From Calothrix sp. MO_167.B12 (GTDB taxonomy: Bacteria > Cyanobacteriota > Cyanobacteriia > Cyanobacteriales > Nostocaceae): 64,000 nt of DNA. The position numbers and the translations under genes are program-made. The stretch lies in assembly GCA_030066045.1 (NCBI GenBank), contig JASJCJ010000009.1, forward strand, positions 1-64,000, in the 5' to 3' direction. Positions 44,213 through 52,759 of the stretch are shown here, piece by piece. The notes under the pieces are model-generated. The model did no database searches. It saw nothing but the letters and a program-made list of their open reading frames with translations, and was not told the DNA's origin. Position 1 is the first letter of the stretch. Every line of letters begins with the position of its first letter.

Positions 44213-44380
44213 AGTTTTGATTTTGAAGCTACGCAAATTAGGATTATTCTACCGCTACAGGGGAACTGGATTTTGGATTTTGGATTTTGGATTTTAGATT
44301 GAATCTCTACTGCTCCATCAATCCGGGCGGGGAAACCCCGCCCCTACTCCGAACACCGAACTCCTAACTCCTTCACCCCC

Positions 44381-45163
44381 TCACTTACCCAATACTTTCA
44401 CCAAGCCAATCCCACCAAAGTACAGTCCTAATACTGCTCCCGCTAACAGGCTTTGGGTGAGGGGATCAGTGGAAGGGGTGAGTATCGCTCCTAAAACTAC
44501 GGCTCCTAGAATAATGTAACGCCAACCGGAAATCATGGTTTGGGAAGAAACTATACCCAAGGAGCCTAGTAACAGTTGAATAATCGGGATTTGAAAGGCT
44601 AAACCCGTACTGAAAAGCAGCAACAGTACAAATTCAAAATATTTATCAATAGACCATGATTGCTCTACTACCCCCGCACCATAGTTAATGAAGAACTTTA
44701 AAGCGGCGGGAATAAGTAACAGGTAGGCGAATATTAAACCACCAAAGAAGAGAACACTAGAACCCAACACAATTGGTCCTAAAAAGCGACGTTCCCGGCG
44801 AGTCAGTCCAGGGAGGACAAATTGGATAATTTGGTACAGTATGAAGGGGCTAGAAAGCAATAAACCACTGTATCCGGCTACCTTCACAGACACAAAGAAA
44901 TATTCCCCTGGCGCTAATTGAAGAAATTTAACTCCCTGTGCTGGTATTTCCAATAACTGGACGATAGGCTTGACGGCGATGAAACAGCCAATGGCAGCTA
45001 CAATTACAGCAATCAAAGCATAGAAAATCCGCATCCGCAGCTCTTCTAAATGCTCAAACATAGACATTTCCACCTCACCTGGTAAGTCATCCAGGGGATC
45101 ATTGTCTACATAATTGTCTTCTTCCAGGTCAATGACTGTATCTATGTCTTGTGAGGGTGGCAT
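44381..45163 (-). CDS. tatC: Sec-independent protein translocase subunit TatC
   Basis: 260 aa with six membrane helices. TatC features: the N-terminal [19 protein letters not shown] with the conserved Glu, [20 protein letters not shown] with the conserved cytoplasmic loop, and [20 protein letters not shown] near helix 5. It is the twin-arginine receptor subunit of the Tat translocase in the thylakoid and cytoplasmic membranes. The first ~28 residues are an acidic extension. tatA/B is not adjacent. The 5' side has ~520 nt with a hairpin mini-element and no other gene. Confidence 0.94.
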   Translation of the reverse strand: MPPSQDIDTVIDLEEDNYVDNDPLDDLPGEVEMSMFEHLEELRMRIFYALIAVIVAAIGCFIAVKPIVQLLEIPAQGVKFLQLAPGEYFFVSVKVAGYSGLLLSSPFILYQIIQFVLPGLTRRERRFLGPIVLGSSVLFFGGLIFAYLLLIPAALKFFINYGAGVVEQSWSIDKYFEFVLLLLFSTGLAFQIPIIQLLLGSLGIVSSQTMISGWRYIILGAVVLGAILTPSTDPLTQSLLAGAVLGLYFGGIGLVKVLGK

Positions 45164-45339
45164 GGGTTAGCTAGTAGGCATCATTTCTTAGACTATTTTA
45201 TCTGGCTAAGTCACACTCAGGGAATTTTGTGGTTAAGTTCCTAATTTTTGTCCGGTTAGAGCCGGATTTTATTTGCATAAGTTAGTAGAGCAGAAATTTC
45301 TATAAGTAAGTAACCCCATCTTAGTCTGGGATGGAATCA

Positions 45340-45465
45340 ATAAAGGGAGCATCCCAAATATTAAATATTGTAGTGCGGGCTGGAAAGCCCGCGTTTAATA
45401 TCAAGGGAGCTTTCCGGCTCCCACTACGTAATATTGTTGAAAAATTGGGATGATCCCATAAATAA
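45340..45465. mobile_element. GGGAGCATCCCAA-type palindromic mini-element
   Basis: The left end GGGAGCATCCCAAATATTAA and the inverted right end TGGGATCATCCCAATTTTTC form imperfect terminal repeats. The interior has GCGGGCTGGAAAGCCCGC and GGGAGCTTTCCGGCTCCC hairpins. The right half recurs at about 19366-19425. Confidence 0.75.
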
Positions 45466-45682
45466 ATTCGTATTATTTAATATAGTTTTCCCTTAAATTA
45501 ACTAAATCCTAATAATACAGCGATTAGTCACCAAGGTTAGTGCATAATTGAAGGGCTACAATAATGATATATTAACAATCAATTTTTTGTTCTCTACCTT
45601 TTGCCATATATTATCCTACTGGTGGCTCATTTTGTTCAGAATGCATCTACAAACTGTTAATTGTCAATTCTAGGAATCATGA

Positions 45683-45928
45683 ATGATGAATGAGAAAATG
45701 TATCTAGGATGGGTAACTTTACCCATATTGGGATTAAGTCTCGCCAATAGTTTTTTTTTCTGTACTCAATTCTTGAAAAGCGATGTTCCCAGGGAAACAC
45801 TTGGGGGCGAACGTACCACTGTTAATCTTATAGCCCAGCAACCACAACACCGGCAAACTCGCCAAATAGCTTCCCGCAGCCAAACTCCGGAGGAATGTTT
45901 GCGTTCGGGTAAATGTGCAAATTCATAG
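45683..45928 (+). CDS. small membrane or secreted protein of unknown function
   Basis: 81 aa from ATG 45683, with TAGGA about 7 nt upstream. One hydrophobic segment (LGWVTLPILGLSLANSFFFC, ~8-27) could be a signal anchor. The rest is hydrophilic, Arg/Gln-rich, ending RSQTPEECLRSGKCANS with two cysteines. I recognise no family. The plausible ribosome site and the lack of repeat-derived sequence favour a real gene, but it could be chance. Confidence 0.45.
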   Translation: MMNEKMYLGWVTLPILGLSLANSFFFCTQFLKSDVPRETLGGERTTVNLIAQQPQHRQTRQIASRSQTPEECLRSGKCANS

Positions 45929-45999
45929 GATTAACTGGATTTTTATAGTTAATAAATTACTATTACTGATTTTTTTATATAAATCTTAGTTTAAATTTT

Positions 46000-46310
46000 A
46001 TTTTTATTTTTTACCATCAAAAATTATAAATGCAAGGTTTTTAAGCCTCATGCCCCTAAGAGGATGTTTGAAAAGTATTGTTATTAACATTAAAACCTAG
46101 GAAACCTAACCCCCCTATCCCCCTTCCCTACAAGAGAATGGGGGTTTCAAAGCCTCTCTCCTACTAGGAGAGAGGTTTACCAGAGAGGTTTTAAGTAAGC
46201 TTTTAGACTTTCCAAACAACCTCTAAGGAAATTGCACTTTTAATTTCGACAAGAGCCTGAAACCACTACAATATAAACATTTTACAATTATTCAGCAGAC
46301 CTTAAGCTGT
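46000..46310. mobile_element. one mini-element nested inside another
   Basis: The outer element is recognised by ATCAAAAATTATAAATGCAA on the left and ACAATTATTCAGCAGACC on the right, as in the intact copy at 49637-49860. It is split by a ~170 bp element at about 46057-46227 with ends CTAAGAGGATGTTTGAAAAG and CTTTCCAAACAACCTCTAAG. Region 45929-46613 has no gene; a GCTGCGTAGCAGC repeat follows at 46.39 kb. Confidence 0.7.
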
Positions 46311-46613
46311 GGCGTATTTAATTTGTATATTGGACGCGGGCTTTGGGACTCGCACTACAATCATTTAACATTTTCGTTTTATACAATTTAGCTGCGTAGC
46401 AGCTTACATACTACATACAATATTTATCCTTCGTTTTTCTCCCACGTAAAAACCTGGTTTTTCAGTCTCGCGTTTTATTGCTGAATTGATGTTCAAGTCG
46501 CGGGTGTGAGCGATCCCCGACTTCTTAAAGAAGTCAGAAATCTGTGACCCGTCATAATTAATGAAAAGGGCTAATAGGTATGATAAAAAACGATCGCTTA
46601 TTAAAAATTGTCT

Positions 46614-47417
46614 CTAACTACCAGTAATACTCACAATCCCCGACCACTGAACTTTTTTCAAATTATCCCGACGGTAGGAAAAGAAATGCTCAGGAGTTTG
46701 GTAAGTACAATAGGGTGCGATCGCAATTTGTTCTCCACTAATACCCATCATCTCCATTTGTAAAAAATTTACCCGTCGCACATCTAAGCGGACGTGTCCC
46801 GGTTTCTCATCTGGCAGTATGGGGGGAGTCGGAATATCTTGCAATGCATCTATCATAGCTTCTTCATCTTCATGGTTGAAAATACTAGTCCCTACCTCCA
46901 TAGCTGTTTCTTTAGATACCTGATATACCTCTCCAGCGATCGCAGGTCCCATAGCAATACGTAAGTCTATCAATTTGCTGCCACTTGCCAATAGTCTATT
47001 AATAGCCTGGGGAACAATCTTTGCCGCCGTTCCTCGCCAACCCGCATGTACCGCCGCCACATGACCTGTTTTTTGATCTGCAATTAATACAGGGGTACAA
47101 TCGGCACTAGCCACCCACACTGCTTGTAAAGGCTGCTCGCTCATTAAACCATCTGCCAATGCCCAAACAGAAGCATTTTCTCTATCCTGTTGAGCTTGTT
47201 GCAACTGGGTAGCAACTTCCGAAGGAGTGAGGACTGTATTACCATGTACCTGCTTTAAGCGATACCCTGAAGCATCTGCGTGCAGTACTTGTGTTAGTTC
47301 TGTTTCTGGAGGACGAGACCAAAACTTTTGGGTAAAAAAACCGTGGGGCCAATCCTCTAATAAGCTACAAGTTAAGTAGGGTAGTCCTTGCCAATTTTGC
47401 CAGTGCCAAGTGTGCAT
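46614..47417 (-). CDS. pgeF: PgeF/YfiH-type multicopper oxidase-like (peptidoglycan editing factor) protein
   Basis: About 267 aa from the preferred ATG 47417 (MHTWHWQNWQGLPYLTC). Longer starts at 47477 and 47585 extend into repeat-derived sequence with a translated octamer (PHYPIS) and are unlikely. Family features: LKQVHGNTVLTPSEV, WVASADCTPVLIADQKTGHVAAVHAGWRGTA in outline (the Cys/His metal ligands SADC and HAGWRG), RLDVRRVNFLQMEM and EHFFSYRRD. YfiH (PgeF) family members are linked to peptidoglycan fidelity and to purine nucleoside or phenolic oxidation in other bacteria. The cellular role here is by family only. Confidence 0.86.
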   Translation of the reverse strand: MHTWHWQNWQGLPYLTCSLLEDWPHGFFTQKFWSRPPETELTQVLHADASGYRLKQVHGNTVLTPSEVATQLQQAQQDRENASVWALADGLMSEQPLQAVWVASADCTPVLIADQKTGHVAAVHAGWRGTAAKIVPQAINRLLASGSKLIDLRIAMGPAIAGEVYQVSKETAMEVGTSIFNHEDEEAMIDALQDIPTPPILPDEKPGHVRLDVRRVNFLQMEMMGISGEQIAIAPYCTYQTPEHFFSYRRDNLKKVQWSGIVSITGS

Positions 47418-47484
47418 CTTCAAGCCAACCTCAACGAACAAAAACCGCTGCCAATTTATGCTAACTTGAATCCCCATTTCTTGG

Positions 47485-47712
47485 TTGGATCTGCTGATGG
47501 GGTAATGGGGTGATGGGGTGATGGGTTGTAGACGCGCAGCGTCTACAGCTTTGAGAATAAATACCCAAAAAACTGAACACTCCACTCTATTTTCTTTCCC
47601 TCCTTCCCTCCCTCACTCCTTCACTCCCTCACTCCTTCCCTCCTTCCCTCCCTCACTCCCTCACTCCCTCACTCCCTCACTCCCTCCCTCACTCCCTCAC
47701 TCCCTCACTCTT
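47485..47712. repeat. octamer arrays (TGATGGGG, then CCTTCCCT/CTCCCTCA)
   Basis: Three TGATGGGG units near 47498 and about fifteen CCTTCCCT/CTCCCTCA units at 47598-47710 separate the pgeF-like gene from the next rightward gene. Confidence 0.9.
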
Positions 47713-47814
47713 ATCCTGCGGGAATTTTGTGAATAGTTTGCTAGATTGGGTGCTGCTAGAGTCAATGAACAGCTAGCAATATACGTAATATCAGCACCTA
47801 TAAAAGCAAAGATT

Positions 47815-48423
47815 ATGACAAATATAATTTTTCTGCCATTAATGATCACCACCTTATTTGCTACTGGATTAACAACCGTTGCGGCACGTCAACCCAAATC
47901 ACAGGTGTCTCAAAAAAAACCAATATCATCAGTAGCAAAACTTAAACAACCTCAATGGAAGATATTCACTCCTCCCGATCAGATGTTTAGGGTGTTAATG
48001 CCAGGAAGACCCAAAAAAACTTCCCAAATTCAAAAAACTTATATGGGGAAAATCGAGTTAAAAATATTTGTTGCTCAACCTCCAAATCAGGAAGTTGCCT
48101 ATGTAGTCACATCCAATAAATTCCCATTCAATTATGCGGAAATGACTAATCCCCAAACTATACTTAATAATGCCCAAAACATGGCTTTACAAACTACCCA
48201 AAGTCGATTAATTAGCCAACGCAATATTCGTAGCTCTAATGGTCATCCCGGTAAGGAAATTAAGTATATTAACTCTGGAGGCAAAATAACTACTAGCAGA
48301 ATGTTTGTTGCCCAAGGCCGTTTGTATCAAGTGATGGCAATGACAACCAAAAGGCAGCATAAAACCCTATCTACCACAATTAAAGGATATTTAAATTCTT
48401 TCCAATTAGTTTTACAACCATAA
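47815..48423 (+). CDS. secreted protein of unknown function
   Basis: 202 aa from ATG 47815, the start that places a signal peptide (IIFLPLMITTLFATGLTTVA) at the N-terminus; an upstream ATG at 47746 adds 23 residues ahead of it and is less likely. The mature region contains FTPPDQMFRVLMPGRPKKTS and PPNQEVAYVVTSNKFPFNYA, with a tail TIKGYLNSFQLVLQP. It resembles a class of cyanobacterial exported proteins with a single PsbP/DUF1795-like domain, but I am not certain. No operon. Confidence 0.7.
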   Translation: MTNIIFLPLMITTLFATGLTTVAARQPKSQVSQKKPISSVAKLKQPQWKIFTPPDQMFRVLMPGRPKKTSQIQKTYMGKIELKIFVAQPPNQEVAYVVTSNKFPFNYAEMTNPQTILNNAQNMALQTTQSRLISQRNIRSSNGHPGKEIKYINSGGKITTSRMFVAQGRLYQVMAMTTKRQHKTLSTTIKGYLNSFQLVLQP

Positions 48424-48480
48424 AGTCATCAAAGCCCAAAGTTAACCCTAAAGCAGATTAGAACGCGACTCTACTTCCTG

Positions 48481-48508
48481 TAGCAATACCCACCAAAAGG
48501 TATTGCTA
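48481..48508 (+). terminator. candidate hairpin terminator
   Basis: A stem TAGCAATACC/GGTATTGCTA with an 8-nt loop is followed by TTAATTTC, a weak T-run, ~60 nt after the preceding stop codon. The rest of 48509-48907 is AT-rich with one GCGATCGC site and no gene. Confidence 0.5.
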
Positions 48509-48907
48509 TTAATTTCACTAACTTGCTTGTTAAATATAAAACAATATAGTTATCAAAATTAGCTAGTAACAATATCTCCTCTCTAATGAGAAAATGTATC
48601 AATAATCTGCGCCAACTAATTCAAATTATTAAGAGTTGAATTATAAATTTTTTATAAAATTTTTTTGCATATCAAAGTAGCGATCGCTATTTTTTTTGAT
48701 TGAGTTAGTTATGGGAGTCAATCAATACTTGTTTACAATTATCTCCCCAGATTTCTGGTAGAATAAATAATATAAATAAAATAATCTGCAAAATTCGATC
48801 ATAGAATACTTGCTGAATTTATTTTGATGTTGTAATGTCTTTCTGTGCTGTAAATACACAGTAGGTAGCAGCATAAAATAACTTTTTTTGATTTGAGGAG
48901 TTTATTG

Positions 48908-49336
48908 ATGAGACATTTTCATAAATTGCTAGTTCTGGTTCCTGTGAGCTTTTTCGCTTTAGTAGGATGTCAACAAGCAGAACAGGCAACCAAGCAAACA
49001 GAAACAGTTGCTAATCCTGCTGCTGATGTCACAAGTGCTGTTAAAAAAGTTGCTGGAGAAGGAGTTGGTGGTTTACTGGATGCAGTGACCAAAACTAAAG
49101 CAGCAGTTAAGTCTGGAGACTTTGCGACTGCGAAAAAGGAATTTACAGCCTTTGAAGGAGTTTGGAAAACAGCTCAGGCTGGGGTGAAAGCTGCCTCTGG
49201 TGATAAGTACGGCACCATAGTCAAGAGTATTGATGAAGTCAAAGGTTTACTCAAAGAATCTAAGCCCAATCAAGAGAAAATTTTATCTGCTTTACAATCT
49301 TTGACTAAGAACTTGAAGCCTGCTACTAAATCCTAA
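48908..49336 (+). CDS. putative lipoprotein with helical mature domain
   Basis: 142 aa from ATG 48908, chosen because GAGGAG lies 7 nt upstream; a TTG start at 48893 would include the ribosome site in the coding sequence. Signal sequence and lipobox LVGC with lipid-modified Cys21. The mature part is Lys/Ala-rich and helical (ATKQTETVANPAADVTSAVK, then a ~100-residue domain GDFATAKKEFTAFEGVWKTA). It is tethered to a membrane outside the cytoplasm; function unknown. A strong intrinsic terminator follows at 49410. Confidence 0.82.
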   Translation: MRHFHKLLVLVPVSFFALVGCQQAEQATKQTETVANPAADVTSAVKKVAGEGVGGLLDAVTKTKAAVKSGDFATAKKEFTAFEGVWKTAQAGVKAASGDKYGTIVKSIDEVKGLLKESKPNQEKILSALQSLTKNLKPATKS

Positions 49337-49409
49337 ATCACTCATCAACAGTGGGTTATAAGATTGGATTTCTGGGGGAATTGTAAAATTTAGAATTTAC
49401 CCGGTATAC

Positions 49410-49442
49410 ATCGAGTTTTGCTCAACAAAACTCGATTTTTTT
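49410..49442 (+). terminator. intrinsic terminator of the lipoprotein gene
   Basis: A perfect 11-bp stem ATCGAGTTTTG/CAAAACTCGAT with loop CTCAA is followed by TTTTTT, ~75 nt after the stop codon. Confidence 0.9.
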
Positions 49443-49499
49443 ATTTAACCTGAGTTTGGGATCAGCTGAAATCCTCATTACACCGTTGCTTGATTCTAG

Positions 49500-49610
49500 G
49501 ATATGTCAACCGCTTCGCGGAAGTCAAAAGTCAAAAGTCAAAAGTCAAAAGTATTACCCCATCGATGAATCGAGGGGCTTGTATCCAGTTTATTTTTTGG
49601 TCAACGTGTT
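49500..49610. repeat. interspersed repeat (inverted copy of 12.86-13.03 kb)
   Basis: GTCAACCGCTTCGCGG, four AGTCAAA heptamers, CCCATCGATGAATCGAGGGG and CTTGTATCCAGTTTATTTTT are shared, inverted, with 12855-13035. This may be an IS200/IS605-type end. Confidence 0.65.
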
Positions 49611-49636
49611 TGCCTCGTTTGGGCTATTCAAGGTTA

Positions 49637-49860
49637 AATAGGGCTTGCTGCAAAAAGTCTTTGGGTGAGGGTAGGGAATAGGCCATAGGCAATAGGCAAT
49701 AGTTCGGTGCCTATGGATTTTTATTGAAAATATCATCAAAAATTACAGATGCAAGAATTTTAAACCTAAAATTCTAATTCCCTTGCACTTAATTCCCAAA
49801 AAAATAGCCTCAAAGCATTGATAAATCAATGTTTTATAGTTATTCAGCAGACCCTAAATA
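49637..49860. mobile_element. ~220 bp mini-element with GGTCTGCTGAA-type ends
   Basis: The left end GGGCTTGCTGCAAAAAGTC and right end TATTCAGCAGACCC are related to the split copy at 46.0-46.3 kb and the left-end fragment at 52686. It contains GGCAATAGGCAATAG repeats. No gene lies in 49337-49955. Confidence 0.7.
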
Positions 49861-49955
49861 AACCGGGATTACCCGAACTAAGGTTACGTATATTCCTCAC
49901 GTTAATTTTAACTCCTAACACCGAACTCCTAACACCGAACTCAGGTTATTTAGTA

Positions 49956-51248
49956 TTATTTGAAAATGAGATCTAAACGCTGTTGGGATGCCTGGAGTGC
50001 TTTCTGGGGCGAACTCTTACCCAACAATACCCCTTCAATTGCCCTGCCTAAACTATCCGATACCCGATTGTAACCGGGAAAAATTGGGCGTACTCTTCCA
50101 TATTCTGCCTGTGTCAAAAAGACTTTCACTATTGGTTGTTGTTGGAGAAACTCTTGATAATCTTGGCTTTGACGGGACTGAAGATTAACAGGTAAATAAC
50201 CAGTACCTAGTGCCCATGCAGTTTGAAATTCCTGGCTCAAAACGTATTCAGCAAACTTAAAAGCAGCCTTTTGTCTTTCTGGTGTAGTTTTAAATAGAAA
50301 TAAATTCTCCCCACCGATACAAGTAGCGGAACGTTCTCCTGCGGGGATGGGAAACACTCCCAAATCTCCATCAGGAATATCCTTATCCAAATATGCTAAA
50401 GTCCAGGGACCGGTGATTTGCATTGCTACCTTACCAGCAATGAAATTGTCCGTTTCATACCCTCGTTCCGGTGCTGACAAAATGACCGAACCATCATTAA
50501 CTAAATTTTGCCATAATTTTAAAGCTGCGATCGCTCCTTGATTATCTTTCAAGTCAACAGCATCAGCAGATTCTACATCCCCATCCTTGCCAAATTCACC
50601 CCCACCACCCCACATAAATGGCAGCCAAGAAAATACCGTGAATTCTCCCTTCCCCAAGGGTAAAACCATACCATATTGGTCTATGTGGCGATCGCCATTC
50701 TGATCAATAGTTAATTGGGCAGCTACTCGACGTAACTCTTCCCAGGTGCGGGGTAATTGGGTAATACCCGCCGCTTTAAATAAACTGGGGCGATAAAAAA
50801 TCCCGATATTATTGGTACCAAAAGGCACAGACCATAAATGCCCTTGATAGGTCATTGATGCCAATAAAGTAGGGTCTATTTCGTCCTTGACGGGGGAATT
50901 TGCCCACATTGCATCCAAAGAAACCAAAGCATTCAGTTCCACCAATTGCCCTGTAATTCCTGAGTTATACCACAGCAAATCAGGGGAAGCATTACCTACC
51001 ACCGCAGCCAGTATTTTAGGTAATTGTTGATCTGGTTGTCCTACATAGAGGGATTCTACCTGAATATCTGGATGGGTTTGATTAAATTTATCTACCAGTT
51101 TTTGCAATACATCCCGGTTTGCAGGTGGGTTTACCCCTTGCCATAAACTCAAATGGATCACATTATCTTGATAATTTTTCTGTCCTAGGGACTGACATCC
51201 AGTTAAACTCAGGAGGAGTACCATCAATATAGTTAGTAGAAATTGCAT
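49956..51248 (-). CDS. ABC transporter sugar-binding lipoprotein (family 1)
   Basis: 430 aa. Lipoprotein signal peptide with lipobox SLTGC (Cys18). Periplasmic-binding fold of the maltose/sn-glycerol-3-phosphate class: FNQTHPDIQVESLYVGQPDQ, the ligand-pocket aromatics of PDLLWYNSGITG, MWGGGGEFGKDGDVESADAV, and the C-terminal AFKFAEYVLSQEFQTAWALG. It would deliver a sugar or glycoside to an ABC importer, but no permease or ATPase gene adjoins it, so it works with distant subunits. It starts at ATG 51248. Confidence 0.88.
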   Translation of the reverse strand: MQFLLTILMVLLLSLTGCQSLGQKNYQDNVIHLSLWQGVNPPANRDVLQKLVDKFNQTHPDIQVESLYVGQPDQQLPKILAAVVGNASPDLLWYNSGITGQLVELNALVSLDAMWANSPVKDEIDPTLLASMTYQGHLWSVPFGTNNIGIFYRPSLFKAAGITQLPRTWEELRRVAAQLTIDQNGDRHIDQYGMVLPLGKGEFTVFSWLPFMWGGGGEFGKDGDVESADAVDLKDNQGAIAALKLWQNLVNDGSVILSAPERGYETDNFIAGKVAMQITGPWTLAYLDKDIPDGDLGVFPIPAGERSATCIGGENLFLFKTTPERQKAAFKFAEYVLSQEFQTAWALGTGYLPVNLQSRQSQDYQEFLQQQPIVKVFLTQAEYGRVRPIFPGYNRVSDSLGRAIEGVLLGKSSPQKALQASQQRLDLIFK

Positions 51249-51284
51249 GAGGGACTTGTTAACCTTACTTTCTAGCTTGAAAAT

Positions 51285-51512
51285 GGTTGTTAGTTGTTAG
51301 TTGTTAGTTATTAGTTGTTAGTTGACGCTTGACAGTGGGTCATAAACATTTTTCATGGCTTGGTTGTGGGATCTTCTCATGGGGGGCTAACTTAAAAATA
51401 GGTGCGGAAGAACCCAGTAGGGGAGCATTGTGTGCGCCCTTAAAAAGTTAGTCACAAAGCATTTTCATCCTTGGTTGTGGGATCTTCCCGTGGGGGACTA
51501 GCTTAAAAGTAA
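51285..51512. repeat. TTGTTAG array and two TTGGTTGTGGGATCTTCCC repeats
   Basis: About five TTGTTAG-type heptamers (51290-51322) are followed by two near-identical TTGGTTGTGGGATCTTC segments at 51361 and 51469 that also occur at 12.86 kb. Confidence 0.8.
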
Positions 51513-51535
51513 CCTCACCCCCAGCCCCTCTCCTT

Positions 51536-51721
51536 ATTAAGGATGCTGCTGGCGAATAGTAGGTTTGACCCCTCACCAGGCTAAAAGCTGGGGATTATTG
51601 TCATAATTTGGACTTGTTTTTTCTGCCCCCACTCCCCCACTCTCTCACTCCCCCACTCCCAAGAGGGTGATACCCCTGATTCGCCATTGGTATCCTTATT
51701 AAGGAGAGGGGTGTGTGATGA
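51536..51721. mobile_element. ~185 bp mini-transposon, CCTCTCCTTATTAAGG-type ends (copy 3)
   Basis: Same ends and interior as 21936-22121 and the inverted copy at 5612-5795, with CCCCCACT octamers in the middle. A ~70-codon frame across it is not a gene. Confidence 0.85.
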
Positions 51722-51873
51722 TAAGACAGAGTGCGGTTTTTCATGGGAAATGCCTACTATCACTAAATAAGTTTGGCAGTTAAGAGATAGCATTGCACAA
51801 TAATGTTATGTGTTGGGCATTTTTGCCAGCAATAAATAGATTGTATTTTTGAAAAGGTTAACTAATTTAGAGT

Positions 51874-52632
51874 ATGGCAGGACATAGTAAATGGGCAAAT
51901 ATTAAACGCCAGAAGGCAGTAGTCGATGCCAAAAAGGGTAAAACCTTCACCCAACTGTCCCGTGCAATTATTGTTGCTGCCAGAAACGGTATTCCCGATC
52001 CCGCAGGTAATTTTCAACTACGCACGGCTATTGATAAAGCCAAGGCTGCCGGTATTCCCAATGATAATATTGAACGGGCGATCGCTAAAGGTGCAGGTAC
52101 ATTTACGGATGGTGGGGCAAGTTTAGAGGAAATTCGCTACGAGGGTTATGGTCCTGGGGGTGTGGCTGTGTTAATTGAGGCACTCACAGATAATCGCAAT
52201 CGGACTGCTGCTGACTTACGTGCTGCTTTTAGTAAAAATGGTGGGAATTTAGGGGAAACGGGTTGTGTGAGTTGGATGTTCGAGCAGAAAGGGGTATGTT
52301 TGGTAAATAATGTGGCAAATGAGGAACAGCTATTAGAAGCTTCCTTAGATGGAGGTGCTGAATCTTACGAAATGGGTGAGGAAAATACAGCAGAGGTATT
52401 TACTAGTATTGTAGATTTAGAAACCCTGAACCAAACCCTCAAGGCAGAAGATTTTGAGGTGAGTGATGCCGAATTACGTTGGATTCCCAGTAATAGTGTA
52501 GAAGTAACCGAGCCAGACCAAGCGCGATCGCTACTGAAATTAATTGACACTTTGGAAGGCTTGGATGATGTGCAAAATGTTACAACTAATTTTGAAATGT
52601 CTGAGGAATTAATTACTGCAAGTATGGCTTGA
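51874..52632 (+). CDS. yebC: YebC/PmpR/TACO1-family protein
   Basis: 252 aa, full family length. The invariant start MAGHSKWANIKRQKAVVDAK is present, with the family middle motifs NIERAIAKGAGTFTDGGAS, IRYEGYGPGGVAVLIEALTD and NRNRTAADLRAAFSKNGGN, and the C-terminal LLKLIDTLEGLDDVQNVTTN. YebC proteins bind DNA or help ribosomes through difficult sequences such as polyproline; earlier annotation as transcription factors is not settled. The gene is monocistronic. Confidence 0.95.
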   Translation: MAGHSKWANIKRQKAVVDAKKGKTFTQLSRAIIVAARNGIPDPAGNFQLRTAIDKAKAAGIPNDNIERAIAKGAGTFTDGGASLEEIRYEGYGPGGVAVLIEALTDNRNRTAADLRAAFSKNGGNLGETGCVSWMFEQKGVCLVNNVANEEQLLEASLDGGAESYEMGEENTAEVFTSIVDLETLNQTLKAEDFEVSDAELRWIPSNSVEVTEPDQARSLLKLIDTLEGLDDVQNVTTNFEMSEELITASMA

Positions 52633-52685
52633 TTAGTTACGAGCGTCAAAAGCAGCTAATTAACCTAAGTTCGGGTTCAGCAGGT

Positions 52686-52757
52686 TTATTTAGGTCTTGC
52701 TGAAAAAGTCTTTGGGTGAGGGTAGCTAACAGGCAACAGTTTCACCCCTGATTTTTT
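52686..52757. mobile_element. left-end fragment of the GGTCTGCTGAA-type mini-element
   Basis: TTTATTTAGGTCTTGCTGAA and AAAGTCTTTGGGTGAGGG match the left end at 49637. It joins directly to the transketolase relic. Confidence 0.65.
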
Positions 52758-52759
52758 CT

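Noticed and set aside
51581-51793. 70-codon leftward frame
   Set aside because: Lies within and beside the 185 bp mini-transposon.
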